From positions 173,733 to 237,732 of the forward strand of contig SUZK01000004.1 in assembly GCA_015059955.1 (NCBI GenBank): a stretch of 64,000 bases of DNA, in the 5' to 3' direction. Numbering within the stretch: the first letter of the stretch is position 1; each line of letters starts with the position of its first letter. Source of the stretch: Rikenellaceae bacterium. Lineage in GTDB: Bacteria; Bacteroidota; Bacteroidia; Bacteroidales; Rikenellaceae. The translations under genes and the position numbers were made by a program. This document shows, one piece after another, positions 26,905 to 35,999 of this stretch. The notes under the pieces are model-generated. The model saw only the letters and a program-made list of their open reading frames with translations, did no database searches and was not told the DNA's origin.

Positions 26905-27933
26905 TTAATTTAACATTCCCTCCGCTGCGAACTCCTTGACGCACTTCTCATAGTGCTTGATGGTCTCTTCCATGGTCATAAATGACTTACCACCTGCGGC
27001 ATTCTTATGTCCTCCGCCGTTGAAGTAGCGCTGAGCAAAGAGGTTGACGTCGATATTTCCACGCGAACGCAGCGATACGCGTATAAAGTCGGTATGCTGT
27101 GTGAACATCGCCGACATCTTCATCTTCTTGATGGTTAATGGGTAGTTCACAAAGCCCTCACTATCGCCCTGCTGGAACCAGAAGCGGCGCATCTCTTCCT
27201 CGGTAAGTGACATATGGGCCACTGTGCCATTATGGAAGATGCGCATCTTGCGATTTATAACATATCCGAAGAGGCGTGCTCGGCTCTCGGTAAATGAGTT
27301 ATATACGTTATTGTGGATGTTGGGAATATCTATTCCCGTAGCTGCCAACACCGAAACCATGCGGAAGAGGTCGGGTGTTACCGACGAGAAGGCGAAGTTA
27401 CCAGTATCGGTCATCATGCCGACAAAGAGGTTTTCGGCCATCGTCGCCGAGATGCTTGCCGTGTCGTACATATTCTCTACGATGAGAGCTACGAGGTAGC
27501 ATGTGCTCGACGCCTTTGGGTAGGATAACATAAGGTCGAAATCCTCCGATGGGTCGAGATGGTGGTCTATGAGCACTCGCTTGGCGTGTTGGTTACTGTC
27601 TATTATATCACCAAGGCCATCGAGGCGTGTCATAGTGTGGAAGTCGAGACAGAAGATAATGTCGGCATCCTTTATAGCCTTCATGGCGATACCATCGTTA
27701 TCGCCCTTGTAGATTACCACGCTCTCTATGTCTGGCATAAAGTCGAGGTAGTAGGGATACTTATTAGGGATGATACATGTCACCTCGTGACCATGACGCT
27801 TCAACACCTCAGCCCAAGCTAACGATGAGCCGATAGCATCACCATCGGGGTTGGTGTGAGAGAGTATCACCACCCGACGCGAATTTTCGAGCATCGCTCG
27901 CAGGGCATCTATCTTATCTTTAGCTATCTGCAT
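26905..27933 (-). CDS. nrnA: DHH/DHHA1 phosphoesterase, NrnA-like (oligoribonuclease/pAp phosphatase)
   Basis: NrnA-type enzymes degrade short RNA oligomers and 3'-phosphoadenosine phosphate. Motifs: VVILSHTNPDGDAIGSSLAWA, IIFCLDFH, VLIDHHLDPSEDF (the DHH) and the DHHA1 glycine motif FNGGGHKNAAGG. The frame is open to a GTG at 27960, but a TATCTTTG promoter element lies only 2 bases beyond it, so the start is placed at the ATG at 27933 (MQIAKDKIDAL). It leads the msbA-like gene. Confidence 0.93.
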   Translation of the reverse strand: MQIAKDKIDALRAMLENSRRVVILSHTNPDGDAIGSSLAWAEVLKRHGHEVTCIIPNKYPYYLDFMPDIESVVIYKGDNDGIAMKAIKDADIIFCLDFHTMTRLDGLGDIIDSNQHAKRVLIDHHLDPSEDFDLMLSYPKASSTCYLVALIVENMYDTASISATMAENLFVGMMTDTGNFAFSSVTPDLFRMVSVLAATGIDIPNIHNNVYNSFTESRARLFGYVINRKMRIFHNGTVAHMSLTEEEMRRFWFQQGDSEGFVNYPLTIKKMKMSAMFTQHTDFIRVSLRSRGNIDVNLFAQRYFNGGGHKNAAGGKSFMTMEETIKHYEKCVKEFAAEGMLN

Positions 27934-27961
27934 AACTCCACAATAGTTACTATAAATCACG

Positions 27962-27969
27962 CAAAGATA
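27962..27969 (-). promoter_or_regulatory. -7 element TATCTTTG of the nrnA-msbA operon
   Basis: Minus-strand TATCTTTG 28 bases before the chosen nrnA start. Its position decides against the upstream GTG. Confidence 0.7.
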
Positions 27970-28109
27970 GGTAAAAAAGTTGTAAACACCTAATTATATT
28001 ATTAAATATAGGATTTATATGCCAAAATAGAGGCTTCGTATGCAAGAGAGGTACTCATCGCAGATGAGCAGTATCGAGCGTTTGTCGCGCCCTACCCCGC
28101 CCCAGTTAT

Positions 28110-28410
28110 CAACATTAGATTTTTATTTTTTTATACTTTATATTAATATTAATAAAATCATAAAAATAATAATAGCTGTTGAGAGTGTCAGTAACTTTTG
28201 CGGCGCGAGTTTATGAACACTTTTGTTTTTTATTGTTTATTATTTTTTGTGTTTAATTTATTATAAATCAATATTATAAAAGAAATAGTAAACAATTAAC
28301 AAGATGTTTGTTAACATGTTGACATTTAAAAAATATTAACAACGACATGTGATAATAGTGTAAAACGCGGTTGAAAAGAGAGTAAGAAAAATATAGCTTA
28401 AATATTTGCA
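28110..28410. other. Very AT-rich spacer with DnaA-box-like words
   Basis: About 300 bases are roughly four fifths A+T, far above neighbouring genes. No ORF is credible. A TTATCAACA (28106-28114, one mismatch from TTATCCACA) and a reverse TGTGATAA (28348-28355) are present, and a TTAACATGTTGACA word at about 28310. It could be a replication origin or protein-binding region, but two near-boxes are weak evidence. Confidence 0.4.
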
Positions 28411-28445
28411 AAAAAGAGGCAGCCGTATATACAACGGCCGCCCTC
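28409..28445 (-). terminator. Terminator of the sppA-mrp operon
   Basis: On the minus strand an 11-bp stem with one bulge (28416-28426 with 28434-28445) is followed by six T. It is about 50 bases past the mrp stop. Confidence 0.85.
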
Positions 28446-28497
28446 AATATTCCAAATTTTTTTCTCAAAAATTTTTTAACAATTACCAACAGCGAAA

Positions 28498-29553
28498 TTA
28501 ACACTCCGTAGGCAGCTTGTCAACAACCTTCGCGGCAATCTCGGCGTAGTACTCCTCGACACGAGCATCGTAACCGCCCGCTGGACGACCATCGTCACTA
28601 CCCTCCATAATAGACTGAATGATAGGCACTTCGCCCAAAACATCGACACCTACCTCAGTAGCGTAACGCGAGGCACCGCCCTTACCAAAGAGGTAGTAGC
28701 GGTTCTCGGGAAGCTCCTCAGGTGTGAACCACGCCATATTCTCGACAATACCCAAGATTGGTATGTTTACCTGCTCGTGGCGGAACATCTCAACACCTCG
28801 TATCACATCAGCCACGGCAATCTGCTGTGGCGTAGAGACGATGACAGCTCCCGATATCTTTATCTCGTTGATTATTGATAGGTGTATGTCGCCAGTGCCT
28901 GGAGGAAGGTCAACAAGCAAGTAGTCGAGCTTACCCCACTTCGTCTGGTGTAGGAGCTGGTGAAGAGCATTCACAGCCATACCACCACGCCACATAAGGG
29001 CATCCGTAGAGCGGATGAAGAAGCCGATAGATTGTATCTTGATACCCAACGACTGCGCGGGGATGATATACTGGTTGCCATCTTCATCTACCTCAGCCTC
29101 GGGAACATAACCCTCACAGCCAAACATCTTGGTCTGAGAAGGACCATATATGTCGGCATCCAAGATACCCACATTATAACCCCTCTGACGTAGTGCCACG
29201 GCGAGGTTGGCCGTAACGGTTGACTTGCCAACACCACCCTTGCCCGAGGCTACGGCGATGATACGGCATATCTCGTTGGTCGTCGTCTGCTGCTCGCGGC
29301 GGCGTGGCTTGGGTGGTGCCTCGCGAACGATGACAAGAGTGTTGCTTGCGGGGAAGTGCTCGGCCATAAGCTGCTCCACCTGTCGCTTAATCTTCTGCGT
29401 AAAGGGATCGCGTGCCTTCTGGAAGCGAAGGGTGATGGCTATGTTACCATCCTCGCCCATGTCGGCACGGTCTACAAAGCCACTATCGACGATATCCTGA
29501 CCGCTCTCGGGGTGTATAATCTGGCGTAGTAACGCCTCTATCTGCTCGTTCAT
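28498..29553 (-). CDS. mrp: Mrp/NBP35-type iron-sulfur carrier ATPase
   Basis: Mrp (ApbC) proteins deliver Fe-S clusters. The 351-residue product has an N-terminal DUF59/MIP18 domain (first about 85 residues), then the deviant Walker A ASGKGGVGKSTV, GILDADIYGPSQTKM and YLLVDLPPGTGD. At the place where many homologues carry a CxxC (after ENM) this protein reads ENMAWFTPEELPENRYYLFG with no cysteine, so cluster binding there is not evident. It lies 5 bases downstream of sppA. Confidence 0.93.
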   Translation of the reverse strand: MNEQIEALLRQIIHPESGQDIVDSGFVDRADMGEDGNIAITLRFQKARDPFTQKIKRQVEQLMAEHFPASNTLVIVREAPPKPRRREQQTTTNEICRIIAVASGKGGVGKSTVTANLAVALRQRGYNVGILDADIYGPSQTKMFGCEGYVPEAEVDEDGNQYIIPAQSLGIKIQSIGFFIRSTDALMWRGGMAVNALHQLLHQTKWGKLDYLLVDLPPGTGDIHLSIINEIKISGAVIVSTPQQIAVADVIRGVEMFRHEQVNIPILGIVENMAWFTPEELPENRYYLFGKGGASRYATEVGVDVLGEVPIIQSIMEGSDDGRPAGGYDARVEEYYAEIAAKVVDKLPTEC

Positions 29554-29558
29554 AATGT

Positions 29559-31397
29559 TTATAGGTTGATTTCTACTTTATTGGGCATGATGCACTGTAT
29601 GCCGCGATAGTTAAATATAAATAGGTTATCCTTGATAAGCTTGTTTACAGCCTCCTTGTATGAAGGCATGGCCATCGCCGAGGGTGCGAAGAATAGTGAG
29701 CTGATGCTATCTATAAGCTCCTCCAACGGTGTTGGTGGTGGGCACATCTCGTAGATGGTAAAGTTATTACCAAGGTCGGCGAGGTCGGCACTTAGGGCTA
29801 TGGCCTCCGTAATGCCGCCAATGCCATCTACAAGACCTAACTCGAGGGCCTGAGTACCACTCCATACCCTACCCTCGGCAACCTCCAAGACGCTATCAAG
29901 GCTCATGTTACGACCCTCGGCAACGTGGCTTGTGAAGGTGTTGTATATCTGGTTGACACCCTTGTTAATCTGCTCGCGCTGGCGCTTGCTGATGGGGGCT
30001 GCGAGGCTTATGCCACTCGCCTCGGGCGAGGTGCCTGCCGCATCGAACGTCACGCCGAGGTGCTTCTGCAATGTTGTCTGAAGGTTGAACATAACACCAA
30101 AGACACCTATCGAGCCTGTGAGCGTGCTCCTATCTGCATAGATGAAGTCGGCAGGGACAGATATATAGTAGCCGCCACTTGCCGCTGCGCCACCCATAGA
30201 TACCACCAAAGGCTTCTTCTTCTGCAGGAGTACCATCTCTCGCCATACTACATCCGAGGCTAACGCCGAGCCACCAGGCGAGTTTACACGTAGCACCACA
30301 GCCTTAGTGTTGCCGTCGAGGCGTAGCTGACGTAGCTGCGCGGCGAGCATCGTGCCATAGACATAGTTGTCCATAAACATATTGCCGTCGACAATCTCGC
30401 CATCGGCATAAAGTACCGCCACGAGGTTCTCGTTGGGTGTCACATGAACATCGCTACCTGCCTTGAAGGGTATGCGTGACCAGTTGGCATGGATGATTGA
30501 CGAGTACTCGCCGAGTGTCACCATATTAAAGCTATTCATGGCGTTGGTCGCAATGCCACGCTTTTTGAAGTAGTCGTATAGCGCATCCTCGTAGCCTATC
30601 TCGTCGATGAGGCCCGCGTCGAGAGCCTCGTTAGCGAGGCTTACGTCGAGGTTGGCTGCAAGCTGCTTGATATGCTCCGCGTCGAGGTTACGGCTGAGGG
30701 CTACATCCTCGACAATACCATCCCAGATGGTGTTGGCCACGGCCTCCATCTGCTCGCGGTCCTCCTGCGACATTGAGCTACGTGTGAAGGTCTCCACAGC
30801 GCTCTTATACTTGCAGTCATCGGGTCTGAATACCTCGACCTTGGCATCTATCTTGTCGAGTAAACCCTTGAGATAGATGCTCGTGAAGCTCACACCGCGC
30901 CACTCCAATGACCCCTCGGGCTGGAGTATTACGTGGTCGGCAACCGAGGCTAAGTAGTAGTCGCTCTGCGTGTAGTTGTCGTCGTAGGCTACGACAAACT
31001 TTCCCGACGCCTTGAAGCGCTTTATTGCCGCGCGTAGCTCCTCGATGTTGGCAACATTTGCGCTGCCCATGCCATCAATCTTGATGCATATACCCTTGAT
31101 GTTGCTGTCGGTGGCGGCATGCTCTATGGCGGATATGGCGTGTACGAGCGTCAGAGGCTCGCTAAATGTCATCGTCGTGGCGTCGAACTCCCCAAAGGTG
31201 GATACGCGTGGCGCATCGACAATGTTCTCGGCGAGGTCTATGCATAATACTGTCTGCGGCTTCACCACCTGCTGAGGTATCTCTAAGTTTAACATTGATA
31301 GGAACTTGATGCCCATTATGATGAGTATCACAAAGCCTATAACCGAGATGGTTGCGAAGGCTGCCATCGTAGCTCCATATGTCTTCCAGAAGTTCAT
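29559..31397 (-). CDS. sppA: Signal peptide peptidase SppA, 67K type
   Basis: SppA cleaves leftover signal peptides in the inner membrane. The 612-residue protein has one N-terminal membrane anchor (about residues 10-35) and two tandem S49 domains. The general-base Lys is in DCKYKSAVETF (first domain) and the nucleophile Ser in SMGGAAASGGYYISV (second domain), preceded by VLRVNSPGGSA. The TATCTTTG promoter sits just upstream, and mrp follows in the same operon. Confidence 0.95.
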   Translation of the reverse strand: MNFWKTYGATMAAFATISVIGFVILIIMGIKFLSMLNLEIPQQVVKPQTVLCIDLAENIVDAPRVSTFGEFDATTMTFSEPLTLVHAISAIEHAATDSNIKGICIKIDGMGSANVANIEELRAAIKRFKASGKFVVAYDDNYTQSDYYLASVADHVILQPEGSLEWRGVSFTSIYLKGLLDKIDAKVEVFRPDDCKYKSAVETFTRSSMSQEDREQMEAVANTIWDGIVEDVALSRNLDAEHIKQLAANLDVSLANEALDAGLIDEIGYEDALYDYFKKRGIATNAMNSFNMVTLGEYSSIIHANWSRIPFKAGSDVHVTPNENLVAVLYADGEIVDGNMFMDNYVYGTMLAAQLRQLRLDGNTKAVVLRVNSPGGSALASDVVWREMVLLQKKKPLVVSMGGAAASGGYYISVPADFIYADRSTLTGSIGVFGVMFNLQTTLQKHLGVTFDAAGTSPEASGISLAAPISKRQREQINKGVNQIYNTFTSHVAEGRNMSLDSVLEVAEGRVWSGTQALELGLVDGIGGITEAIALSADLADLGNNFTIYEMCPPPTPLEELIDSISSLFFAPSAMAMPSYKEAVNKLIKDNLFIFNYRGIQCIMPNKVEINL

Positions 31398-31425
31398 AAT
31401 CTCGCGGTTTACTTAAAACACTATG

Positions 31426-31433
31426 CAAAGATA
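31426..31433 (-). promoter_or_regulatory. -7 element TATCTTTG of sppA-mrp
   Basis: Minus-strand TATCTTTG 28 bases before the sppA ATG; divergent from the pheS promoter about 90 bases away. Confidence 0.7.
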
Positions 31434-31517
31434 GTGAAAAAAGATGAAAGAGGAAAGAGTTGCTACAAATGAGCAATGAGAAATGGTTCGAGGCTTTGCT
31501 CTTTCAACTTTTTTTCG

Positions 31518-31525
31518 TATCTTTG
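31518..31525 (+). promoter_or_regulatory. -7 element TATCTTTG of pheS
   Basis: The element sets a leader of about 75 bases before the pheS ATG at 31610 and shows that the longer open frame reaching back to 31460 is not translated. Confidence 0.7.
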
Positions 31526-31541
31526 GCCGTTAATTATACAT

Positions 31542-31586
31542 ATAGCACGCGCGAGCACCTATACGTGCGCGCCTGCGCTGGACTCA
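31542..31586 (+). promoter_or_regulatory. Stem-loop in the pheS leader
   Basis: In the leader the arms AGCACGCGCGAGCAC and GTGCGCGCCTGCGCT can form a GC-rich stem with about 12 of 15 pairs around CTATAC. It is not followed by a T run, so it is not a simple terminator. Control of pheS by leader structure is possible but inferred. Confidence 0.4.
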
Positions 31587-31609
31587 GACGATACAAATAC
31601 ATACGCAAT

Positions 31610-32635
31610 ATGATACAGAAAATTGAAAAGCTACTAAGCGAAATCGAGGCCTTCCAGCCTGCTACGGCTGCCGATGTTGAGGCCTTCCGCATCAAGATTC
31701 TCGGTAAGAAGGGCGAGCTTGGCAACCTCATGGAGGAGTTCAAGAGCGTACCCGCAGAGCAGAAGCGCGAGTTGGGACAGCGCCTAAACCACCTCAAGAC
31801 GGTGGCTACCGAGCGCATCAATACCCTCAAGGAGGAGCTTATGAATGCTCAGGCGATGAACGCCTCGAAGATTGACGATATGACACGCCCAGGCAGCAAC
31901 GAGCAGGTGGGCTCGCGCCACCCTATCTCTATCGTTAAGAATGAGATTGTTGGCATCTTCGCGCGCCTCGGTTACACCGTGGCCGATGGTCCCGAGATTG
32001 AGGACGACTGGCACGTATTCTCGGCGCTCAACTTCCCACCAGAGCACCCAGCACGCGACATGCAGGATACCTTCTTCATCGAGCAGAACCCCGATGTGGT
32101 ACTTCGCACACACACCTCATCTATTCAGGTGCGCACCATGGAGCGTCAGAAGCCACCTATCCGTGTGATATGCCCTGGTCGCGTATTCCGCAACGAGGCT
32201 ATATCGTACCGCGCACACTGCATCTTCCACCAGATTGAGGGTCTCTATATCGACCGCAACGTATCGTTTGCCGACATGAAGCAGTCGCTGTTGTACTTCG
32301 CCAAGGAGCTCTTCGGCGAGCAGGCACAGATACGTATGCGCCCATCGTACTTCCCCTTCACCGAGCCATCTGCCGAGGTAGACGTATCGTGCTCGATATG
32401 TGGCGGTAAGGGCTGTGGCGTATGTAAGGGCACTGGCTGGCTTGAGATTATGGGCTGCGGTATGGTAGACCCCAACGTCTTGAAGTCTAATAACATAGAC
32501 CCTAACGAGTACTCAGGCTTCGCCTTTGGTATGGGTATTGAGCGTATCGCAATGCTCAAGTATGGCGTGGGCGACCTTCGTCTATACTTCGAGAACGACG
32601 TGCGCTTCCTCAACCAGTTCGAGTCGGCGTTGTAA
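31610..32635 (+). CDS. pheS: Phenylalanyl-tRNA synthetase alpha subunit
   Basis: PheS forms the catalytic subunit of the heterotetrameric class II enzyme. The start MIQKIEKLLSEIEAFQPA at 31610 matches the family coiled-coil N-terminus; upstream codons overlap the promoter. Motifs: HPISIVKNEIVGIFARLGY, DMQDTFFIEQNP, RVFRNEAISYRAH (motif 2) and GFAFGMGIERIAMLKYG (motif 3). Length of 341 residues is standard. pheT is not in this window next to it, so the two subunits are encoded apart, as often in Bacteroidetes. Confidence 0.96.
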   Translation: MIQKIEKLLSEIEAFQPATAADVEAFRIKILGKKGELGNLMEEFKSVPAEQKRELGQRLNHLKTVATERINTLKEELMNAQAMNASKIDDMTRPGSNEQVGSRHPISIVKNEIVGIFARLGYTVADGPEIEDDWHVFSALNFPPEHPARDMQDTFFIEQNPDVVLRTHTSSIQVRTMERQKPPIRVICPGRVFRNEAISYRAHCIFHQIEGLYIDRNVSFADMKQSLLYFAKELFGEQAQIRMRPSYFPFTEPSAEVDVSCSICGGKGCGVCKGTGWLEIMGCGMVDPNVLKSNNIDPNEYSGFAFGMGIERIAMLKYGVGDLRLYFENDVRFLNQFESAL

Positions 32636-32679
32636 TGACGTCGCTACCCTACCGAGGTGCGTAAAGATATTTGAGGGAT

Positions 32680-34401
32680 ATGGTGCGATATATTGTCACA
32701 CTGCTGTGCATGCTCCTTACGTCGGTGACGCTCACCGCGCAGGAGATTGGCGAGGGCAACGATGCCCTCCGTCGCACTGTGCCCGACTCGCTACGTCGTA
32801 CATACCGCCACACCGAGGCTATACAGCGTTACACGATACACCGCGATACGGTGGGTGCTGTGGCCATATGGCGTGATATCCTCGCCGAGGATGACAACTA
32901 CGCCCCTGCGCACTACTATCTCAGCATTGCTGGCGATGAGTATGGCGAGGCAAGCGTTGAGCATGCGCGTCGCGCCTTTGTTGCCGACTCGTCGAATAAG
33001 TGGTATGTGCGCAACTACGCTACTAAACTATTGGGACGTTTTGAGCTGAGAGCAGCTCTACCCGTATACCACCGTCTGTTGAGCCTCGACCGGCAGGATA
33101 TATCGACATACTACGGCTTAGCATACATCTATCGCCTGAGCGATATGCCCTACTCGGCTATTGCCGTTCTCGACTCGGCAGATATACGTCTTGGTCGCAA
33201 CCCCTATCTATCGTCATTCAAGCAGCAGCTGCTCCTCGAGTCTAAGCAGTACGACCGAGCCATAGAGGAGGGTACGGCCACTGTTGCGGAGTTCCCCTAC
33301 GATATGGATGCTCGCATGTCGTTGGCTGTCGCCTACGACGAGGCGGGGCGCGATACGATGACGCTACGTACTCTTAATGAGGCACATATGGTTGACTCTA
33401 CGCATGTAGGTATCATCGACATGCTCTCTACTTATCATGCTCATCATGGTCGCACCGAGCAGGCCTTCGACTACGAGATACTTCTTATGCGTAGCGACGA
33501 CCTGAGTGTCGAGCAGAAGGTACGCCGTGTGCAGCAGTTCACCACGGATACCAACTTCTACGCTGCCAACTACTTCCGCATAGGGGCTATCATACAGACT
33601 CTCGCCATCAAGCACCCCGACAACCCCGATGTTGTGGAGCTCTACGCCGCACATAGGCTTGCTGCGGGCGAGTATGAGCAGGCGTTAGAGTATCTGCGTC
33701 GTCATCTTGGCGATGCTGCGGTGAGCGTTGACAACTACATCACTGTCATGCAACTCGAGCACTTTATGAAGCGTGACGACCTTCTCTTCGAGGACTTAGC
33801 CAAGGCCTTGGAGCTCTACCCCACCGACCTCGACTTGCTTACCTTTGCGGGCTTTGTCTATGGCGAAAAGGTGGGTGGAAAGAGAGCTATTCAGATATTT
33901 CGACAGTCGCTTGACGTTGCCGAGGATGATAAGCAGAGGGGTATGCTGTGGGGATATATCGGCGATGTATACCATGAGGAGGGCAAGGATAAACGCGCCT
34001 TTGCAGCATACGACAAGGCCCTCGCCTACGATGGCGACAACGTCTTGGTGCTCAACAACTATGCATACTTTCTGTCGCTTATCGATAAGGATTTAGACCG
34101 AGCCCTAACGATGTCGGCACGAGCCATATATCTCGAGCCTAACAACCACTCATACCTCGACACCCACGCCTGGGTGCTCCACCGCTTAGGACGTAACGAT
34201 GAGGCTAAGAGCTTCATGCAGCAGGCCCTCACGCTAAGCTCACAGAGGGATGCCAACCTACTTATGCACTATGGTGATATACTATGGGCGTTGGGTGAGA
34301 CGTTCCTTGCAGAGACCTACTGGAAGAAGGCTGTCGACAATGGCTACGATGGCAGAGCTATGGAGATACACATATCTCTGATTAAGAGTAAGAAAAGATA
34401 A
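32680..34401 (+). CDS. Secreted tetratricopeptide-repeat protein
   Basis: A signal peptide (MVRYIVTLLCMLLTSVTLTAQ, start ATG 32680; a TTG nine bases upstream is less likely) precedes about 550 residues of helical repeats, e.g. APAHYYLSIAGDEYGEAS, VYHRLLSLDRQDISTYYGLAYIYR and YDKALAYDGDNVLVLNNYAYFLS, which match TPR spacing. It is likely a periplasmic or outer-membrane scaffold. It precedes an EnvC-like gene by 14 bases, so a role in envelope or cell-wall assembly is a fair inference from context only. Confidence 0.82.
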   Translation: MVRYIVTLLCMLLTSVTLTAQEIGEGNDALRRTVPDSLRRTYRHTEAIQRYTIHRDTVGAVAIWRDILAEDDNYAPAHYYLSIAGDEYGEASVEHARRAFVADSSNKWYVRNYATKLLGRFELRAALPVYHRLLSLDRQDISTYYGLAYIYRLSDMPYSAIAVLDSADIRLGRNPYLSSFKQQLLLESKQYDRAIEEGTATVAEFPYDMDARMSLAVAYDEAGRDTMTLRTLNEAHMVDSTHVGIIDMLSTYHAHHGRTEQAFDYEILLMRSDDLSVEQKVRRVQQFTTDTNFYAANYFRIGAIIQTLAIKHPDNPDVVELYAAHRLAAGEYEQALEYLRRHLGDAAVSVDNYITVMQLEHFMKRDDLLFEDLAKALELYPTDLDLLTFAGFVYGEKVGGKRAIQIFRQSLDVAEDDKQRGMLWGYIGDVYHEEGKDKRAFAAYDKALAYDGDNVLVLNNYAYFLSLIDKDLDRALTMSARAIYLEPNNHSYLDTHAWVLHRLGRNDEAKSFMQQALTLSSQRDANLLMHYGDILWALGETFLAETYWKKAVDNGYDGRAMEIHISLIKSKKR

Positions 34402-34415
34402 TCTCATATCGCGCT

Positions 34416-35552
34416 ATGTTACGTAAGTTCTACTATATTGCTACTACCCTACTGCTCCTTGTGTTTATGCCCGTTGACCTCTCGGCGCAGAGCCGCAAGG
34501 CAGATATCGACGCGCAACGCAAGCAGGTGAACAGGCTTAAAAAAGAGGTCGACAACTCGAAGAAGCGTGTCGACTTGCTCACGAGTGAGAAGGGCTCGGC
34601 ATCACGTCGCGTTAAGGAGCTTAATAGGCAGATAAACCTACGTGCCTCCGTCATTGCGGAGACGGAGTATGAGAAAGAGCTTGTCGAGAGCGATATCGCC
34701 ACCTTGGAGCTATCTATCGACTCGCTGAATAGAGCCTATGAGCATAGCAAGGAGCTGTATGCTAAGATGGTACGTCAGGCGGCACGCATCAGCAAGCGTA
34801 ATGGCTACGAGACATATATCTATGCTGCCACCTCACTCGAGGATTTGTCGCGACGTATCTCCAACGTGGAGCGCTTTGCCGAGAGATATAAGGATATAGC
34901 TAAGGTGGCACGCCACCAGCGTGACGAGCTAAGCCTCGTACGTGCCAACCTCGATGTACGTCGCGCGGAGCTTGACTCTGTGATGGTTGCCCTCGACGAG
35001 GAGCGTCGCGAGCTTAACGACAGCAGAAGCGTTGCCATGCGCGAATATGAGAAGCTCACGAACCAGGAGCGTGAGGCGCTAAGTGCCCATGAGCAGAAGC
35101 AGCAGGAGTATAACAATGCCTCTAAGCAGCTCGAGAGGATTCTTGCCGAGAACACCGTAGGTAGCAACTTCTCGTCGAATACACGCGGCTTGAAGCTCCC
35201 TATCGAGGGCGGCCGCATACGTCCCCTGCAGGCCAATATGATAGAGATTAGCGGTCCTCGAGGTGCTGCTGTGCGATGTGTTGAGGCGGGTACTGTGGGT
35301 GAGATTACTGCCGTAAGTGGTGGCCAATATATCATTAAGGTTGCCCACGGCAAGGATTTCTACACCATATATACCCAAGTCAGCCAGGTATGTGTGAAGG
35401 TGGGTCAAAAGCTCACCGAGAACCAGAAGATAGGTACTGCGGGAGTCTTCGTAGACTACGATAATAGCGAGCGCTCGTTCATCCAGTTCATGGTGTATAA
35501 CCACCGTAAGGGCGAGCTTGAGGAGGTTATGAAGTTCTTCAGCAAAAAGTAA
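34416..35552 (+). CDS. EnvC-like murein hydrolase activator (degenerate M23 domain)
   Basis: The 378-residue product has a signal peptide ending DLSAQ, a long coiled coil (about residues 25-240) and a C-terminal LytM/M23 fold (LPIEGGRIRPLQANMIEISGP onward). The metal-binding residues of active M23 peptidases are missing: the usual HxxxD site reads NMIEISGPRG and the HxH site reads RSFIQFMVYN. This is the EnvC pattern, where the domain switches on amidases rather than cutting peptidoglycan itself. It sits between a TPR protein and ybeY. Confidence 0.88.
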   Translation: MLRKFYYIATTLLLLVFMPVDLSAQSRKADIDAQRKQVNRLKKEVDNSKKRVDLLTSEKGSASRRVKELNRQINLRASVIAETEYEKELVESDIATLELSIDSLNRAYEHSKELYAKMVRQAARISKRNGYETYIYAATSLEDLSRRISNVERFAERYKDIAKVARHQRDELSLVRANLDVRRAELDSVMVALDEERRELNDSRSVAMREYEKLTNQEREALSAHEQKQQEYNNASKQLERILAENTVGSNFSSNTRGLKLPIEGGRIRPLQANMIEISGPRGAAVRCVEAGTVGEITAVSGGQYIIKVAHGKDFYTIYTQVSQVCVKVGQKLTENQKIGTAGVFVDYDNSERSFIQFMVYNHRKGELEEVMKFFSKK

Positions 35553-35558
35553 AATGCT

Positions 35559-35999
35559 ATGATACATTTCTTCAATCAGGAGTGCAACTATCTGCCTACC
35601 AACCGTTTAAAGCTACGTCGTTGGATACAGGAGGTAGTGCGTCGCGAGGGCTACGAGGCGGGCGAGATAAACTATGTCTTCTGCTCGTCGGAGTACCACC
35701 GACAGATGAACCGCGACTTCTTGGGTCACGACTACTATACTGACGTCATCACTTTCGAGGACCGCGAGAGTAGGGTAGAGCAGGGCGTCGTCGCTGGCGA
35801 GGTCTACATTGATGTAGCCACTGTTGAGGATAATGCAGACATATATAACGCTCTGCCTATCAATGAGATGCGACGTGTCATAGTGCATGGTGCTCTCCAC
35901 CTATGTGGCCATCTCGATAAGTCGCCCACGGCGGCGCGTACGATGCGTCGTTTGGAGAATAGATACCTCAAACTTCTTCGCGACGAGTTCCTTCTATGA
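35559..35999 (+). CDS. ybeY: Endoribonuclease YbeY (rRNA maturation factor)
   Basis: YbeY is a zinc-dependent RNase in 16S rRNA 3'-end processing. The 146-residue product has [18 protein letters not shown] and the metal motif region [16 protein letters not shown]. In E. coli the motif is HxxxHxxxxDH; here the first two His are present but the last reads LD-K, so the third His is lost or replaced (the His at motif position 9, in GHLDK, may help). I recall DK-type variants in other Bacteroidales. It overlaps mnmG by 4 bases. Confidence 0.92.
   Translation: MIHFFNQECNYLPTNRLKLRRWIQEVVRREGYEAGEINYVFCSSEYHRQMNRDFLGHDYYTDVITFEDRESRVEQGVVAGEVYIDVATVEDNADIYNALPINEMRRVIVHGALHLCGHLDKSPTAARTMRRLENRYLKLLRDEFLL

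Noticed and set aside
28050..28085. Another partial copy of the covarying element (GAGAGGT then CGCAGATGA)
   Set aside because: The words are separated by six extra bases, simply form a small hairpin CTCAT/ATGAG, and no left arm exists.
28274..28504. A 76-residue minus-strand frame in the AT-rich island
   Set aside because: Composition alone explains an open frame there, and it overlaps the mrp terminator.
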